A stretch of 64,000 bases of DNA from positions 1 to 64,000 of the forward strand of contig NZ_QRZF01000002.1 of NCBI RefSeq assembly GCF_003464595.1, written 5' to 3'. Both the position numbers and the translations under genes were made by a program. Below, piece by piece: positions 44,501 through 53,843 of this stretch (the stretch's first letter is position 1; each line of letters opens with the position of its first letter). Source of the DNA: Bacteroides intestinalis. Its GTDB lineage: Bacteria; Bacteroidota; Bacteroidia; Bacteroidales; Bacteroidaceae. Below the pieces are notes generated by a model. That model saw only the letters and a list, made by a program, of their open reading frames with translations. It did no database searches and was not told the DNA's origin.

Positions 44501-44744
44501 AAAGGCGAAGATACATTCTCGCTTGGGTGGGGTACTGCGTATCCGTTCTTATGTTCCTTTAAAGGGAAAAGGAGTGAAAGTGGCAGACGGTGCTTGCCCG
44601 AATCCTCTTTATGCATCGGCAGTTATAAAAGAACCGGTAGTTTCCAAACTGATAAATCCTCAGGTGCCGGTCCTTTATCGTACTTACGAATATGACATTG
44701 TTACTCAGCCGGGAGAAGACTATTCGCTGGAACGTAGTATGTAA
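41520..44744 (+). CDS. Bifunctional protein: SASA/CE6-like esterase fused to GH95
   Basis: 1074 aa, secreted (signal peptide to about 19). Residues about 22-275 are an SGNH carbohydrate esterase of the SASA/CE6 type, with Ser32 in LGQSNMEG and a His in [11 protein letters not shown]. Residues about 285-1070 are a complete GH95 enzyme: [31 protein letters not shown], the paired Asn of [24 protein letters not shown] and the catalytic Asp region [19 protein letters not shown]95 includes alpha-L-fucosidases and alpha-L-galactosidases; in xylan loci the latter removes L-galactose from complex corn arabinoxylan, the likely job here. The two activities on one chain would clear acetyl and terminal sugar decorations together. 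Confidence 0.88.
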   Translation: MRTFVFTCLLLLGMTTFAQDANFHIYLCLGQSNMEGNAKVEEQDTVAVDSRFQVLAAVDCPNLGRTKGNWYKAVPPLARCYTGLTPGDYFGRAMVANLPSNVRVGIINVAVGGCRIELFDKDNYQSYVEASPDWLKNMVKEYGGNPYARLVEMAKLAQKDGVIKGILLHQGESNTNDKDWPSKVKGVYDNLLKDLGLSAANVPLLAGEVVHADQNGICASMNTIIDSLPQVIPTAHVISSAGCPAAFDNLHFTAEGYRMLGARYAAKMLSILGYGDWTSAQNMKLWYNRPAQDWLEALPLGNSRLGAMVFGGTAREELQLNEETFWAGGPYNNNNPKGLQVLPEIRRLIFEGKTLEAQKLIDENYMTPQHGMRYLTLGSLFLNFPGHENPSEYYRDLNLENATATTRYEVDGVKFVRTAFASLSDDVIIVRIQADKAKALNFAVSYSSPLKSDVQVKGGKLIISCQGAEHEGIPAAMRAECQVQVKTDGKVSKEESALAVNGATEATLYISAATNFVNYHDVSANESKRAATYLQKATRIPYEQALKSHIASYRKQYDRVVLTLESTGVSALETPVRVQRFIEGNDMAMAALMFQYGRYLLISSSQPGGQPANLQGIWNHSPYAPWDSKYTININAEMNYWPAEVTNLSETHEPLFDMVADLAVTGSETAKVLYDAKGWVAHHNTDIWRACGPVDAAYFGMWPNGGAWLAQHLWQHYLFTGDKEFLKKYYPLLKGTADFYLSHLVEHPKYKWMVTVPSMSPEHGYRGSQTTITAGCTMDNQIAFDALYSTLQASRILGGDKQYEDSLQAMLSKLPPMQIGKHNQLQEWLIDADNPLDDHRHISHLYGLYPSNQISPTANPELFQAARNTLIQRGDMATGWSIGWKINFWARMLDGNHAYKIIQNMLHLLPSDKVQKEYPEGRTYPNLFDAHPPFQIDGNFGYTAGVAEMLLQSHDGAVHLLPALPEAWKKGSVKGLVARGGFVVDMEWDGVQLKKAKIHSRLGGVLRIRSYVPLKGKGVKVADGACPNPLYASAVIKEPVVSKLINPQVPVLYRTYEYDIVTQPGEDYSLERSM

Positions 44745-44782
44745 TGATATTAGTAGTCTATTAATTGTAACAAAACCTTGAA

Positions 44783-46039
44783 ATGATGAAACTTACAACT
44801 TTATTTGCGGTTAGTGTCAGCCTGATACTTTCCGGTTTTTGTTCACTTGGAGTTCAGGCTCATCCTGTTCAGGAAGACAGTAGTGGGGACCCGGTTCCTG
44901 CTGGAGCTTACTATACTGATAACTATCGGAATTTGTTTAATGAGTATTTAGGTATTTCTCAGCAACAAACCGACCAGAAAATGGAGCAAATCTGGAATCA
45001 CTTCTTTGTGAATGAAAAAACAAAGGTTTACTATGAGAGTGATGACAATACTGCCTATATTTATGATACAGGGAATCAGGATGTACGTACAGAAGGAATG
45101 TCCTATGGAATGATGATATGTGTACAGTTGGATAAGCAGGCTGAATTCGATAAGTTATGGCGGTGGGCTAAGAAATATATGCTGTATACTTCGGGCAAAT
45201 GGTCGGGATATTATGCCTGGCACTGTACGCCTCGTGGTGTTAAAATAGGTAAGGAGCCGAGTTGTGCTTCTGATGGTGAAATTTATTTTATAACTTCTTT
45301 ATTCTTTGCTTCTCACCGTTGGGGGAATGACGGGGCATATGACTATAATCAGGAGGCTCAGAAAATATTGAAAGATGTTATGTCTAAAGATGGTTCCCAA
45401 GGCGTTTATAACCTGTTCAATACTGAGAGTAAACTCGTTACATTTGTACCGGAAAAGGTCTATTATAACTATACGGATCCTTCCTATAATCTGCCTGCTT
45501 TCTTTGAACTTTGGGCTTTGTGGTCTGACACTAATAAGGAATTCTGGAAGCAGACACCTGATGCAGCCCGTCGCTTGCTGGCTGATGCATCGCATAAAAA
45601 GACGGGGTTGTTCCCTGATTATTCTGCATTCGATGGCACTCCTTGGAAACCTAAGAATTGGGGATATGATACAAGAAGATATCAGTTTGATGCTCTTCGC
45701 TGTGCCATGAATGTCGGTATGGATTATTATTGGTTTGGAAAAGATGCTGCTAACCAGGCAGAGATGATGAGTCGATTGCTTAACTTTTTCAAGCAAGATA
45801 ATTTTACGCACGAATATTTCAATGTAGACGGTTCAGCACCTGCCGGTAATTATTCAACAGGTATGATCGGTGCAAATGCTGTAGGAGCTTTTGCTTTGAA
45901 TGACAAGAATCTGGCGAAAGAATGCATACAGAAATTGTGGAATGAACCATTGCCTACGGGCAAATTTCGTTATTACAGCGGTATGGTATATATGATGTCT
46001 ATGCTGCATGTCAGTGGCAATTTCCGGATTATCAAGTAG
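44783..46039 (+). CDS. GH8 xylanase (endo-xylanase or reducing-end exo-oligoxylanase)
   Basis: 418 aa, secreted (signal peptide to about residue 26). The (alpha/alpha)6 barrel of GH8 shows general acid Glu104 in RTEGMSYGM, Asp164 in CASDGEIYF and the later YSAFDGTPW and RYQFDALRCAMN segments. The sequence is of the xylan-active group, which includes Rex enzymes (xylose release from the reducing end) and the Bacteroides Xyn8A endoxylanase; I cannot separate the two. Last gene of its operon, facing the HTCS gene across a bidirectional terminator. Confidence 0.9.
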   Translation: MMKLTTLFAVSVSLILSGFCSLGVQAHPVQEDSSGDPVPAGAYYTDNYRNLFNEYLGISQQQTDQKMEQIWNHFFVNEKTKVYYESDDNTAYIYDTGNQDVRTEGMSYGMMICVQLDKQAEFDKLWRWAKKYMLYTSGKWSGYYAWHCTPRGVKIGKEPSCASDGEIYFITSLFFASHRWGNDGAYDYNQEAQKILKDVMSKDGSQGVYNLFNTESKLVTFVPEKVYYNYTDPSYNLPAFFELWALWSDTNKEFWKQTPDAARRLLADASHKKTGLFPDYSAFDGTPWKPKNWGYDTRRYQFDALRCAMNVGMDYYWFGKDAANQAEMMSRLLNFFKQDNFTHEYFNVDGSAPAGNYSTGMIGANAVGAFALNDKNLAKECIQKLWNEPLPTGKFRYYSGMVYMMSMLHVSGNFRIIK

Positions 46040-46090
46040 CTTGATGAATAGAAAATGTCAAGTAATATAAGCATAATATTAATATTATAG

Positions 46091-46129
46091 AGAAAGCCAG
46101 CTAATATGTATTAGCTGGTTTTCTTTTTG
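46091..46129. terminator. Bidirectional terminator between GH8 and HTCS genes
   Basis: A 16-bp stem AGAAAGCCAGCTAATA (46091-46106) with 46109-46124 (one G-T pair) and a two-base loop, followed by T on the plus strand. It serves the converging GH8 (46039) and HTCS (46144) genes. Confidence 0.85.
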
Positions 46130-46143
46130 TTCTGTGTTTAGTT

Positions 46144-49100
46144 CTATTGCTTAATCTCGTCAGAAGAAGACTTTTGCTGCTCCTCCATATAGGTTGTTGG
46201 CGGAACTCCGTATAATTCTTTAAAAGCGGTAGAAAAATATGCAATATTAGTAAAACCTGTAAGAGTAGCAACTTCAGTAATGTTATGATATTGGTTTGCC
46301 AATAGTGATGCAGCCTGTTTCAGACGAACATTGCGTATTAAGTCGCGGGTTGACTGATTAGTCAGCTCTTTTAGCTTACGGTGCAAATGTACACGACTGA
46401 TACCTACTTCAGTTGCTATCATTTCAACATTCAAGTCAGGATTACCTAGATTGTCATTAATCACTTTCATTACTTTATCAAGCAATCTGTCATCAGGTGA
46501 TTGGACTTTTAGTTTCTTCAACTTCTGTTCCTGCATCTGACTGCCACTGAAACTGTTACGTAGTATTTCCCTGCTCTTAATAAGATTGATTGCCGTTTTT
46601 CTCAATATTTCGATACTGAATGGTTTCACTATATACGCATCTGCTCCCATGTTTAAACCTTCCAAATTATCTTCTTCTCTTGATTTAGCTGTCAAGAGGA
46701 TAATTGGTATATGGTTAATGGTTACATTCTGCTTTATTTTTTTGCAAAGTGTCAACCCATCCATTTCAGGCATCATAATATCACTGATAATCAGATCCGG
46801 CTCCTTTTTTAGGATAAGGGTGAGAGCTTCCTTTCCATTTGCACACTCATGCATATGGAAATCGCTGGCCAATTCACGGCAGATATATTTGCGTATTTCT
46901 TCATCATCTTCTACTATCAGAACATGACACTTGGTTTTGGAACGTATTTTTTCATTTTCTTCGTCAGTTGGCGAGGGGGTAGGCAGAGCAGTCGTGATAT
47001 GTACAGGAGCATTATTCCCAACTGGATTATCATCAATTTCTTCTACATTCAGATGCTCTTTGTTCAAGGGTAGCCGTATGATAAACCGGGACCCTGGCCT
47101 GTTCTCATTATTTTCAGCCTTTATGGTGCCATGGTGTAATTCTACTAGCGAACGGCTTAGATGTAATCCTATACCGGTACCTACATTCGAATTGTTATGG
47201 CTATTATGGATTTGATAGAAACGCTCAAAAATCCGTCCCATTTCTTCCGGATTAATGCCAATGCCGCTGTCTTCCACTATTATTTCAAAATAGTGTTTTA
47301 GAGATTGAGAAGCATTCATATCCTCACCTATACGCAAGTATATATTGATTTCTCCGTTCTCCGGCGTAAACTTGAATGCATTGGATATTATATTCAGAAT
47401 AATTTTATCGAAATTTTTCGGATCAATCCATGCTTTTAACTTTTCAGTTTCCGGCTGGAAGCTCAATGTGATATGCCTGGCATTTGCCTGATATTCGAAA
47501 GTATAGTACAAATCACGGATAAATCCTACGATATCAACTTCTTGGAATTTTAGAGACATTTGTCCCTTATCTATTTTGCGAATATCCATCAGTTGATTGA
47601 CCAATCGAAGTATACGTTCCGCATTTCGATAAATGGTATGATAGTTTTTCTGCCGCTCGTTATCTTTATCAGTGGCGATTAATTTCTGTAATGGGCTTAT
47701 GATGAGAGACATTGGAGTGCGTATCTCGTGGGAAATATTAATAAAGAATTGTAGTTTGGCTTCATTGATCTGTTCTGCATGTATATGTTCCAATATCGCC
47801 TGACGAGCACGGTAACGATGACGTATCTGAATGACTATACCATAGATAATAACTATCAATAGTACTCCATATATAAATTTAGCCCATCCAGAGGCATACC
47901 ATGCAGGATGGATTGTGATACTAAATTCTTTGATGTCTGAATAAGAATCATTATCTTTTGCTTTTACCTGGAATGTATAGGTACCTGGATTTAAATTGCT
48001 GAATGAAACCCGATTAATTCCCTGTTGTAAGCTAATCCAATTGGAATTATTAATGCTATATGTATAAGTAATTCGTTCCGGGCTGAAGAACTCCATAGCT
48101 GAAAATTCAATGCTGAAAGAATTATCTTTGTATGATAGTTGAAAGTGATCGGCATCCATGACTGCAGTGGCAATTATGTCTTTATTCCCTGATTTCATAC
48201 CTTTTTTAACCTTTTTATCATGGATATAGAAGTCTGTAATCCGAATTTCCGGTTTCTTATCGGGCATGGTTATTTCTGTGGGATTAAAATAAGTGATACC
48301 ATTCGTACCTCCAAAGATAAGTTCACCTTGTTTATCGGCAAAAGCGGCTCCTTTACTAAACTCGTTACTTTGTAATCCATCACTTGCATAAAAATTGATG
48401 AAACTTTGATTTTGAGGATTGAATCGGCTGATTCCATAATTCGTACTGATCCAAAGATAGCCATTTGCATCCTCTTTGATTGCACAGATATAATTACTGG
48501 GTAAACCGTCTTTTGTTGTATATTCTTGCACCTCAACGGTTCGTGGGTTTAGTCGTTTTAATCCTTTGGATGTTCCTATCCAGATATTACCATCCTTACC
48601 TTCATGTAAGGCATAGATTACATCGCCATATAATATTCTTCTGTTTTTCATGGGAGAAACGAAATCCATTGTTTTTATATCCAGACAGCCCAATCCATCG
48701 TAAGTACCTATGTACAGTTTGTCTTCGGCAGTATGTAACAAGCAATTTATCCATGAGTTATGTAGCATATTTACTCTGGTCCAATCGGTATTATTGGCAG
48801 TTGTGGTTGGACAACGGACTATTTCCTTAGTATTTATATTCATCTGATATAATCCTCCTCCCATAGTTCCTATCCATAAGGTTTTATTGTTATCTTCTGC
48901 AAAACAATATACATTTTCCATTAGATTAGATGTCTCGTCCACTAACTTCAAATACTCGCAACGACCGGTTTTTGTATCTAATTTGGCCATACCATTCAGA
49001 TAAGAACCTATCCACATATTGTGGTTGGAATCTTCAAAAATGCTCATAATGGTTGCAGGAACGGAATGAGCATTGTCAGTAGGTGCAAAGTGTACTTTAG

Positions 49101-50244
49101 GTGTTTTATCTGGAGTCACTGCATAAATTCCGTCATTGTCAGTCCCTACCCAAAGAGTTCCTGTATGGTCTTTGTGTACAGACATGACGCAGTTAGAACC
49201 AATCACATTGTGCCTGGAAGATTTGTAACCTAGATACTTGAACTCGTTGGTTATGGCAGGTATAATCATAACTCCTTTCTGAAAGAACCCTAACCATATA
49301 TTTCCCATTCTGTCTTTCAGAATAGAATGTATCTTTGCTTTTGTAAGGTCAAATGTTGTGATATTAAAATTGGCTTCTTTAATCTTTTGTTCTTGGATGT
49401 CATAAACTTTCATTCCCGAACCATCTGTACCAATAAGAATTTGATTCTCCTCCTCAGGGTATAGGATTTTGATAGGTAAGTTGGGATTAGGAGTGTATGT
49501 AATTGGTACAAATGTATCGGTTTTATCATTATATCTGAATAGTCCTTTCTTTAAGCTACCCATATAAAGATTTCCTTGTTTATCTTCGCACATGCTGGAA
49601 ACTGTATTCCAGGCTATGCTTTTTTCACCGGAGTAGTGTTTGAATTGATTGTTGTTATCGAGACGGAATATTCCATTATCGCCTGTTGCTATCCATAGAT
49701 TTCCTTTTTTATCCCGATATGAATATGTAATCAGGTTGCTGGCAATAAATTGGTCTATTTGTTGTGCTTTTATACTGTCTCCTTGTGTTTCCAGTAAAAA
49801 TATACTGTGACCGGAAGTTCCTATTAATATTTCTCCGTTATTTTGTTCAAGTATAACTCCTACATTAGGAGCTATTGAAGCTCCACTGGAGAGGTACATT
49901 GGGATTGTTGTAAAACTATCGGTTGCGCGGTCGTATATTTGCAGTCCGTTTAGAGAACCTATAAAAAGGCGACCTTGACTGTCTTCGAACAGTATACGTA
50001 CATAGTCACTTAATAAGGAATTCGGATTATCTTTTTCATTTCTATAAACTGTAAATTTTGCTCCATCGTATCGATTCAGACCATCTTCTGTTGCTATCCA
50101 GATGATTCCGTCACGATCCTGATAGATTTTATTGAGCATGCTGCTTGATAATTCTCTATCCACTGTGAACATTTTTCCTTCTTGTCCATAACATGGAAAG
50201 GACAGACACAAGCATAATAAACAGAGTATAGATAGTGTTTTCAT
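46144..50244 (-). CDS. Hybrid two-component system sensor/regulator (HTCS)
   Basis: 1366 aa. Signal peptide (cut near CYGQ), then a periplasmic two-bladed propeller sensor of repeats (DGIIWIATEDGLNRYD, GNLWIATGDNGIFR and others) and a Y_Y_Y domain to about 780. A membrane span covers about 789-810, followed by HisKA with phospho-acceptor His839 in NISHEIRTP, and HATPase (NAFKFTPENG, DSGIGINPEE, GTGIGLHLS). Next is a receiver domain with Asp1155 in ISDIMMPEMDG, and an AraC-type DNA-binding domain at about 1255-1355 (VGISRVHLHRKL, TGFTNIAYFSTAFK). It senses a xylan-derived oligosaccharide in the periplasm and activates the locus; the phased ATGTAACAT arrays are its probable targets. An exact -7 box lies upstream. 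Confidence 0.95.
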   Translation of the reverse strand: MKTLSILCLLCLCLSFPCYGQEGKMFTVDRELSSSMLNKIYQDRDGIIWIATEDGLNRYDGAKFTVYRNEKDNPNSLLSDYVRILFEDSQGRLFIGSLNGLQIYDRATDSFTTIPMYLSSGASIAPNVGVILEQNNGEILIGTSGHSIFLLETQGDSIKAQQIDQFIASNLITYSYRDKKGNLWIATGDNGIFRLDNNNQFKHYSGEKSIAWNTVSSMCEDKQGNLYMGSLKKGLFRYNDKTDTFVPITYTPNPNLPIKILYPEEENQILIGTDGSGMKVYDIQEQKIKEANFNITTFDLTKAKIHSILKDRMGNIWLGFFQKGVMIIPAITNEFKYLGYKSSRHNVIGSNCVMSVHKDHTGTLWVGTDNDGIYAVTPDKTPKVHFAPTDNAHSVPATIMSIFEDSNHNMWIGSYLNGMAKLDTKTGRCEYLKLVDETSNLMENVYCFAEDNNKTLWIGTMGGGLYQMNINTKEIVRCPTTTANNTDWTRVNMLHNSWINCLLHTAEDKLYIGTYDGLGCLDIKTMDFVSPMKNRRILYGDVIYALHEGKDGNIWIGTSKGLKRLNPRTVEVQEYTTKDGLPSNYICAIKEDANGYLWISTNYGISRFNPQNQSFINFYASDGLQSNEFSKGAAFADKQGELIFGGTNGITYFNPTEITMPDKKPEIRITDFYIHDKKVKKGMKSGNKDIIATAVMDADHFQLSYKDNSFSIEFSAMEFFSPERITYTYSINNSNWISLQQGINRVSFSNLNPGTYTFQVKAKDNDSYSDIKEFSITIHPAWYASGWAKFIYGVLLIVIIYGIVIQIRHRYRARQAILEHIHAEQINEAKLQFFINISHEIRTPMSLIISPLQKLIATDKDNERQKNYHTIYRNAERILRLVNQLMDIRKIDKGQMSLKFQEVDIVGFIRDLYYTFEYQANARHITLSFQPETEKLKAWIDPKNFDKIILNIISNAFKFTPENGEINIYLRIGEDMNASQSLKHYFEIIVEDSGIGINPEEMGRIFERFYQIHNSHNNSNVGTGIGLHLSRSLVELHHGTIKAENNENRPGSRFIIRLPLNKEHLNVEEIDDNPVGNNAPVHITTALPTPSPTDEENEKIRSKTKCHVLIVEDDEEIRKYICRELASDFHMHECANGKEALTLILKKEPDLIISDIMMPEMDGLTLCKKIKQNVTINHIPIILLTAKSREEDNLEGLNMGADAYIVKPFSIEILRKTAINLIKSREILRNSFSGSQMQEQKLKKLKVQSPDDRLLDKVMKVINDNLGNPDLNVEMIATEVGISRVHLHRKLKELTNQSTRDLIRNVRLKQAASLLANQYHNITEVATLTGFTNIAYFSTAFKELYGVPPTTYMEEQQKSSSDEIKQ

Positions 50245-50265
50245 AAGTATTAAATTTTAAGTCTA

Positions 50266-50273
50266 CAAATATA
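50266..50273 (-). promoter_or_regulatory. -7 box of the HTCS gene
   Basis: Minus-strand TATATTTG, an exact TAnnTTTG match. The predicted start near 50259 leaves a leader of about 15 bases. Confidence 0.6.
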
Positions 50274-50340
50274 CTTAATATCCTCTATATATTCTTTTAA
50301 AAAGTGAACTAATTAGGCCTTATTGAGTGGTGAATAAGCA

Positions 50341-50420
50341 GTTGACTCATGGAATACCTTGTCAACAAGAAGTTAAGAGTCTGTCAACAAGAAATTAAGT
50401 CCTTGTTGACAGGAAGTAAA
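50341..50420. repeat. Phased GTCAAC/GTTGAC direct repeats upstream of the HTCS promoter
   Basis: TGTCAACAAGAAGTTAAG (50360-50377) is repeated as TGTCAACAAGAAATTAAG (50382-50399), and a third, partly matching copy starts at 50404 (TGTTGACAGGAAGTAAA). The spacing is 22 bases each time. An additional GTTGAC core lies at 50341. The array starts about 68 bases upstream of the HTCS -7 box and fills the gap to the C11 peptidase gene. It has no relation to ATGTAACAT, so a different regulator is likely. Confidence 0.65.
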
Positions 50421-50489
50421 TTTATTGTAAGTGGTTGATAATCAGTATGGATGTAATTGCAGGATTGTCCACACCAGTATACAAATGAT

Positions 50490-51680
50490 TTAGTGTGTCG
50501 CTTTATACCAATTTGTCTCTGTCTTATCTGCTGCTAAAGAATTTACGCTCGGATCAGATACGGTAATACCTGAGAAGGTTTTAATTGGTGTGGTAGCTCC
50601 CGTCTTCATGGAATAATAAGTTTCGGTGTGCGTTTTATAAGGTACGGCCCGTTCTAACTGTTCTTTAAACTCTTTCAATAATGATGTATCATCACACAGA
50701 TGTGCTACGTAGTCACCATAATCGTAGAAGATTACCGGATAGTAACCGTCTAAAGGTTGTAACTGGTTCCGCTTTGAAGTATCAAATGTATACCGATTAT
50801 TTATTTCTTTCATGATAGTGGCCAGATGATCCAATTCTGCACAATTAGTTATGCCTAATGTTCCACAAGGTTTTTCTTCATAGGTGGAATAAAATGAATA
50901 GAAGCCGTCACAGATGGCTTGATAATTTGGTTCGCCCATCAAATCTTTTCCAATGATAGAATAGGGCATACCATAAGCCATGATTTCACAGGTGGAACCA
51001 ATAAGGTAGTCTGTAACGTTTCTCAGGTCATAGGCTACTTCTATGGTTGACATATAGCAATCGTCGAACAGGATATACTCCATTTTGATTCCGGCACCGG
51101 CTATACCTTCCGCAAGGGTAGTGATATCTGTCTGATATTGACTTGTCCTACCGCCAAAGTAACGGGTTCGCGGGACACCTTCATAGTCCCAGTGCATTTT
51201 CATTGAAGTTCTTGCCCGTCCCTGGGCACTATGAACTGGAAGCCATCCCATGCCGTGACATCCGATAGTCATGGCGTAAGTGGGTGCAGGGGCGAAACTT
51301 TTTACATCATTGAGAATGGAAGTAATTCCTTCAGCGGTGGTGAAAGACGGATTGTTATATTCTTTTAGAGTAATCTGTTCACATTTACCTTTCTTGCAGG
51401 TTATTTCAAATAGAGTTGCTTTTTCCGAAGTAGTAGACATAAATACGATTACCCGTTCACCATTCAGTCCGTGCTGGCTGATTGCCTTTTCCATATCCGA
51501 GATATTCGTATAGAAAAACTCGGTTAGATCGGTGGACCAAGGTAGGTACATGAATAAAGTTTTTTGGTTTTCAACAGGCTCAATATCTCCTTTTTCACAA
51601 GACAGTACAAAGAAAGAGAGAGTAATCAGACAGAGTGATAACCGTATCCATTTTATAAATAATAATGTTACTTTATTCAT
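50490..51680 (-). CDS. Clostripain family (C11) cysteine peptidase, lipoprotein
   Basis: 396 aa. Lipobox VLSC, Cys28, so membrane-anchored. The caspase-like catalytic pair is visible: His142 in GCHGMGW and Cys208 in FDDCYMS. The fold continues to about residue 330 and a short extra tail ends NWYKATH. C11 enzymes cut after Arg/Lys and may mature secreted proteins, as fragipain does in B. fragilis. It has its own promoter (51713-51720) and stands between the HTCS gene and the seven-gene GH operon, from which a terminator separates it. A link to xylan use is not shown by sequence. Confidence 0.85.
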   Translation of the reverse strand: MNKVTLLFIKWIRLSLCLITLSFFVLSCEKGDIEPVENQKTLFMYLPWSTDLTEFFYTNISDMEKAISQHGLNGERVIVFMSTTSEKATLFEITCKKGKCEQITLKEYNNPSFTTAEGITSILNDVKSFAPAPTYAMTIGCHGMGWLPVHSAQGRARTSMKMHWDYEGVPRTRYFGGRTSQYQTDITTLAEGIAGAGIKMEYILFDDCYMSTIEVAYDLRNVTDYLIGSTCEIMAYGMPYSIIGKDLMGEPNYQAICDGFYSFYSTYEEKPCGTLGITNCAELDHLATIMKEINNRYTFDTSKRNQLQPLDGYYPVIFYDYGDYVAHLCDDTSLLKEFKEQLERAVPYKTHTETYYSMKTGATTPIKTFSGITVSDPSVNSLAADKTETNWYKATH

Positions 51681-51712
51681 ATTTCATATCCTTTATAATA
51701 TTCTATAAGGCA

Positions 51713-51720
51713 CAAAAATA
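51713..51720 (-). promoter_or_regulatory. -7 box of the C11 peptidase gene
   Basis: Minus-strand TATTTTTG, an exact TAnnTTTG match. The predicted start near 51706 gives a leader of about 26 bases. Confidence 0.55.
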
Positions 51721-51721
51721 C

Positions 51722-51761
51722 AAAAAGAACAGTTCAATGTATCATTTGAACTGTTCTTTTT
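51722..51761 (-). terminator. Terminator of the seven-gene xylan operon
   Basis: Perfect 16-bp stem AAAAAGAACAGTTCAA (51722-51737) with 51746-51761 and an 8-base loop, 31 bases past the GH67 stop. The A/T ends supply T runs on both strands. Confidence 0.85.
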
Positions 51762-51791
51762 AGTATTTTCTATTTGAAACAGGGCTATTGC

Positions 51792-53828
51792 TTATCTTCT
51801 TTCATTCAGCATTTTGGGTGTTGGACATTCATGGTTGTCGATAGGAAGCTTCACTTGCTTCAAATCATCCAATTCATGTATCGGCCTTTCCACTTCGTAT
51901 GGGGCACGCATACCCGAAAATTCCTGGAAGTATAGCAGACAGGCATCTTTCCACCATACGGCATCACGTGCCTGTATCTTCAGGCGTGACTGTACATCCT
52001 TGAAACGTTCCGTATCGATATAATTCTCGGCCAGATCCCATTTTTTCTGAAAGCTTCTTACCTGCTGTACACCATGGTCGTAGCGATAGCAAAGCTCGTC
52101 CCATAAAGTACGTCCGCTTTGCATGGTGTGTTGCCAAGAGGCATGATGGAACCACAAGAGATACTCATCCGGACAAGTACGGATGTCATCGTAAAGGTGG
52201 CAGAGTGAATCGGGATATTGGGCTGTAGCATTGCTACCCGTATGACTGCGGTCGAAACCTATCCCCTGTTTGTCTGCTTTATGATAGTAAGACGGCATCC
52301 AGTCGGGGCGTGCACCGGGCACGTCGCACCAAGGCTCCGGGCCGTAATGGTGTCCCCATGCAAAGAGGTGATGCAGCCCGAGTGGCATCATGTAGTCTAC
52401 CACAGCTTCGCGGCTTTCCATCATCATGTTATGCACTTCATAAGCAATGGGTGCATGTTTGGGATTACTTATATCGAAGAAAGTCTGTTTCAGCCATTCC
52501 TCTGCGATTGTTTCCGATGTCAGGGAAGGATTCCAGGCCATGCGCCCGAAGGCGTACCAGTTGGCTTGGGCGAAAGGATGACCGCACCAGTTTGTATCTG
52601 TGCCTATATTGGCGACGCCTGCTATGGCTTTCAGTGAAGACGGCTTCACAAAGTCGAAGAACTCTTCCCACATCGGGGCAAGATAGGCAAGGTGATTGGA
52701 GAAGCCCAGATATTCTTGTGTAATCTGGAATTCGACCATCTGCGGAGTCCGGGGCATAGCGCCGAATAAAGGACTATATGGTTCGCGAGGTTGGAAGTCG
52801 ACCGGACCGTTCTTTATCTGTACGATGACATTGTCGCGGAATTGTCCATCCAAAGGCTGGAATTCCAGATAGGCTTGCTTAGCGCGGTCTGCATCCGTTG
52901 GGCTGTAGACGAAAGCGCGCCACATGACAATACCTTTATAGGGCTTCAATGCATCTGCCAGCATATTGGCACCTTCGGCATGTGTACGGTTGAAGTCGCA
53001 CGGGCCGGGCTGTCCTTCGGAATTGGCTTTCACCAGGAAGCCACCGAAGTCGGGGATGGTGCGATAGATCTCTTTGGCTTTCTGCTTCCACCAGGCGATG
53101 ACATCTTTGTCCAAAGGATCGGCTGTGGAAAGTCCGCCCAGTTGCATGGGGGAGGCAAAGTTGATAGAGAGATATACCTTGATGCCATAAGGACGGAATA
53201 TGTCTGCCAGAGCCTTTACCTTTTCCAGATATTCAGCGGAAAGGATTTTAGAGGAAGCATTTACATTGTTCAGTACCGTTGCATTGATTCCGATGGAGGC
53301 ATTGGCACGAGCGTATGCTTCGTATCTGTCGGAGAGTGTGCCGGGCAGTTCTTCCCAGTTCCAGAGAGATTTGCCGGCATAACCGCGCTCGATGCTGCGG
53401 TCGAGGTTGTCCCAATGATTGAGAATACGCAGGTCATAGGCAGGATTTTCCGTTATTTCCTGGTCTGTTTCCGAAGGCTTTCCGAAGTTCTGCATTTCTT
53501 GCAGACGGATCAGGTGATAGGCAGCATAAAGCAAACCCGTTTCGCTGGGAGAAGTGACGGTGAGTTTTCCATTTACCTGTCGTATGCGGAAGCCTTCAGA
53601 AGATAGCTGTTTGTCTTTCTTCAGTACAAGCGTAACGGGGAGCCCTTTCCATGCCTGCTTCAGTTCACGGACGGCTATGTTTAGTGTCGGAGACTGGCGA
53701 GGCGCTGTAATCTGTGCGTGGACATCTGTCGATTGCCGGAGCCACAAGCGGCTGCCGTCTTCCGCGGATACGGGTCCGAGTAAACAAGATAATAATAGGA
53801 ATAAAGAGAGCAGTTTTTTCATAAACAA
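51792..53828 (-). CDS. aguA: GH67 alpha-glucuronidase
   Basis: 678 aa with signal peptide (ending PVSAEDG, about residue 22), so probably periplasmic. An N-terminal beta/alpha domain (to about 130) precedes the barrel, with general acid Glu271 in NSEGQPGP and the two carboxylates Asp344 in GPVDFQPREP and Glu372 in QITQEYLG, spaced 28 apart as in characterised GH67 enzymes. A C-terminal helical domain follows (LFAWGHHYGPEPW). GH67 releases (4-O-methyl-)glucuronic acid only from the non-reducing terminal xylose of short oligosaccharides, complementing the GH115 enzyme. Last gene of the operon. A start two codons later (MKK) is possible. Confidence 0.94.
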   Translation of the reverse strand: MFMKKLLSLFLLLSCLLGPVSAEDGSRLWLRQSTDVHAQITAPRQSPTLNIAVRELKQAWKGLPVTLVLKKDKQLSSEGFRIRQVNGKLTVTSPSETGLLYAAYHLIRLQEMQNFGKPSETDQEITENPAYDLRILNHWDNLDRSIERGYAGKSLWNWEELPGTLSDRYEAYARANASIGINATVLNNVNASSKILSAEYLEKVKALADIFRPYGIKVYLSINFASPMQLGGLSTADPLDKDVIAWWKQKAKEIYRTIPDFGGFLVKANSEGQPGPCDFNRTHAEGANMLADALKPYKGIVMWRAFVYSPTDADRAKQAYLEFQPLDGQFRDNVIVQIKNGPVDFQPREPYSPLFGAMPRTPQMVEFQITQEYLGFSNHLAYLAPMWEEFFDFVKPSSLKAIAGVANIGTDTNWCGHPFAQANWYAFGRMAWNPSLTSETIAEEWLKQTFFDISNPKHAPIAYEVHNMMMESREAVVDYMMPLGLHHLFAWGHHYGPEPWCDVPGARPDWMPSYYHKADKQGIGFDRSHTGSNATAQYPDSLCHLYDDIRTCPDEYLLWFHHASWQHTMQSGRTLWDELCYRYDHGVQQVRSFQKKWDLAENYIDTERFKDVQSRLKIQARDAVWWKDACLLYFQEFSGMRAPYEVERPIHELDDLKQVKLPIDNHECPTPKMLNERR

Positions 53829-53843
53829 AAAGTATTGGTTGGT

